A stretch of 64,000 nucleotides of DNA from Sympetrum striolatum (taxonomy: Eukaryota > Arthropoda > Insecta > Odonata > Libellulidae), in NCBI GenBank assembly GCA_947579665.1, contig OX388350.1, positions 32,645,393 through 32,709,392 on the forward strand. Direction: 5' to 3'. The stretch's first letter is position 1; the number at the start of each line of letters is the position of its first letter. Below are positions 62,486-64,000 of the stretch, piece by piece. Under the pieces are notes generated by a model, which worked only from the letters and a program-made list of their open reading frames with translations, was not told the origin of the DNA and made no database searches. Position numbers and translations under genes: made by a program.

Positions 62486-63130
62486 ATAATGACACCAGGA
62501 ATTGATATTTACATATAGACAGGGCCGACAGGGCCGACAGGAGGAATTCCAGCACCTTAAATGAGCAAAACGTCTTATAGAGCTAAGACAAGTGATGTTT
62601 AGAGGGACTTTGTTTCATTTTTTAATATAAGACCAAGAATGGAAGAAAATGAAAATTTAAAAAATGTTTTTTATTTGTGAAGCCAACAGCTCTCAGTTGG
62701 ATTCAGGTTGGTTCCTCAACCCTTCCAACATTAAATACAAAATGATTTGAAGAGAGAGTTATGAGATAAGTACTTTGGTCTTGCTTTCTTCGCTAAAATC
62801 ATAATAGAGGAAAAATCCACATAAATACAACACACACACCTTATGAATAATAACAATATCATTAGATGCTTCACTTCAATATTTCCTCTCTCCCGAGCCA
62901 AGACAGTGAGAAAGAATAAATTAAATAGATGTTTTTCCCGGAATATGTATATGTGAGCCCCTAGGTTTCAGCCTGTAGATCTGTTTATAAGAGACTTCAC
63001 ATGTAAAACTGAAGAAAGTTGTCGCGGCACTCGATAAACGTCTTATTTTATGCTTCATGCCTTTCAAACATCGCTTTATTTCACCTTCAGCACATTTTGG
63101 CATCTCAATCTCTCTTGGCCGAATTTCTAA
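62486..63130. other. spacer with a 9-bp triplicate
   Basis: GACAGGGCC occurs twice and is followed by GACAGGAGG (62518-62544), three tandem 9-bp units. Otherwise AT-rich with nothing recognised. Confidence 0.5.
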
Positions 63131-63606
63131 ATATTACATACATACATACGTTTTAATTGAACAATGATCCAGTGGCAACGTCAATCAAGTGCATACATGA
63201 CTGTACCTCATTAGATCATTCATTACATTTCGTCTTACTTAATAGCCATAAATTCATCAGATTTTAAATAATATCCAACAATCCTTAATTGACAAACCCT
63301 TTTACACTTACATTATTACATTCAAAATTCCTAAATAACATCATTATATTGTCAACAGGATAAGGTCACGTTTTTAACAACAAACATACTACTCATTAAA
63401 CAATACCTTAACAAAAATATCCCAAACCCCTTTACAATACATTTTCATAATATTTTTAAATATCTAAGTTTAAAATCTTGAATTGACTTAGGTAAGGGCT
63501 GGAAGGCCTCTTTAGGTAACATGTTCCATTCCCTTACTCCCCTATTAAGAAATGTGTATTTAGCCGTATCCGTCCTTTGTTTCCCCAATTTTAACACCTC
63601 ATAATG
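63131..63606 (-). mobile_element. LINE 3' end: ORF2 C-terminus, 3' UTR and ATGT-type tail
   Basis: The coding end (63445-63606) is followed on the minus strand by about 300 bases of non-coding DNA, then an ACGTATGTATGTATGTAATA end (about 63133-63152). Non-LTR elements of the CR1/L2/Jockey groups often end in short tandem repeats instead of poly(A), so this is likely the true 3' end. The exact insertion edge is not certain. Confidence 0.7.
63445..63606 (-). pseudogene. C-terminal end of a LINE ORF2 (reverse transcriptase protein)
   Basis: The minus strand reads HYEVLKLGKQRTDTAKYTFL, then NRGVREWNMLPKEAFQPLPK, then SIQDFKLRYLKIL and a stop. The order RT.TAKYTFLNR.VREWN.LP is the conserved C-terminal tail that follows the reverse transcriptase in CR1/Jockey-type LINE proteins. 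About 53 codons are open. Upstream, the frame continues only a few codons (FDD) before the homology is lost, so the rest of ORF2 is missing or too decayed to see. It may or may not belong to the same family as the reverse-transcriptase scrap at 23.1 kb. Confidence 0.8.
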
Positions 63607-64000
63607 ATCGTCGAAATGTTATGTTGTAACCCGTGTCTTTAATTAGATATCTGAACAGTTTCTGCTGCTTTCGATTTTTAGGCATGGATCAAACGGTATT
63701 ATCCGTGACTAAATATAATTCCTTTTATTGAGATTTTTCTCAGATAACCTATTGCTATGGGCACTACTGAATTTAGTTATTCATGTGGTGATGTATAAAA
63801 GTTACACTTAATTAAATCTGATAACGTTGAGATACAAAATTAATGTTTTTCTTTCCTTCTGTGAAGTCATCAGCCAGTCAGCTTACCAGTTCTGTTGAAA
63901 ATAATTTTGATGTTGAATTTTTGGAATTGTTCGCTCTCTATACGCAGACTAATTCTATGGATATATCACAGTTTCCCTTCAAACCCAGATTCTGATTTTA
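63607..64000. other. spacer, possibly more decayed LINE sequence
   Basis: No motif could be followed upstream of the LINE C-terminal remnant to the window edge. Confidence 0.35.

Overview
This window looks like AT-rich, non-coding nuclear DNA from an animal, most likely an arthropod. That assignment is an inference from the repeat content: a Penelope-like retroelement, CR1/Jockey/I-type LINE scraps, tRNA-headed SINEs, retroposon tails made of short tandem units, and long AT microsatellites. I found no complete host protein-coding gene, no genuine tRNA, rRNA or snRNA gene, and no bacterial operon, CRISPR array or phage. Nearly all of the short open frames are chance read-throughs. The segment therefore reads as intergenic DNA or one or more very long introns. 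One 93-base stretch (32938-33030) has the form of an internal exon and is the only host-coding candidate I would defend.

Layout. 1-4 kb: two short tandem duplications (about 177 and 240-280 bp units), then a GC-richer patch and a first foldback repeat (4183-4319). 4-14 kb: AT-rich DNA with a second foldback (8456-8572), three diverged tandem units of 173-179 bp (8751-9205), and GC-richer patches ending in a G-quadruplex-type G-run cluster (13779-13821). 16.7-18.3 kb: a repeated ~130 bp module, with a SINE/LINE tail in the second copy. 21-29 kb: SINE fragments, a LINE reverse-transcriptase scrap on the minus strand (23020-23227), a head-to-head pair of tRNA-like SINE heads (about 28685-28842) and a third foldback (29031-29214). 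31-34 kb: a retroposon tail, another tRNA-like head, the candidate exon and a second head-to-head tRNA-like pair. 41.4 kb: an (AT)54 microsatellite. 43.8-46.3 kb: a broken Penelope-like element on the minus strand, preceded by a near-tandem repeat and followed outward by a perfect 22-bp hairpin. 50.7-51.0 kb: the best-preserved SINE body and tail. 54.7 and 62.2 kb: two further G-run clusters. 61.1 kb: a 102-bp near-perfect palindrome. 63.1-63.6 kb: the 3' end of another LINE on the minus strand.

Two larger patterns stand out. First, GC-richer, CpG-containing patches of 0.3-1 kb recur every 2-4 kb through the AT-rich background, often with strong purine/pyrimidine strand bias. Second, inverted (snap-back) arrangements are unusually common: foldbacks, the near-perfect palindrome, hairpins, and paired inverted SINE heads. 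The sequence alone cannot say whether these are remnants of one transposition mechanism or separate insertions.
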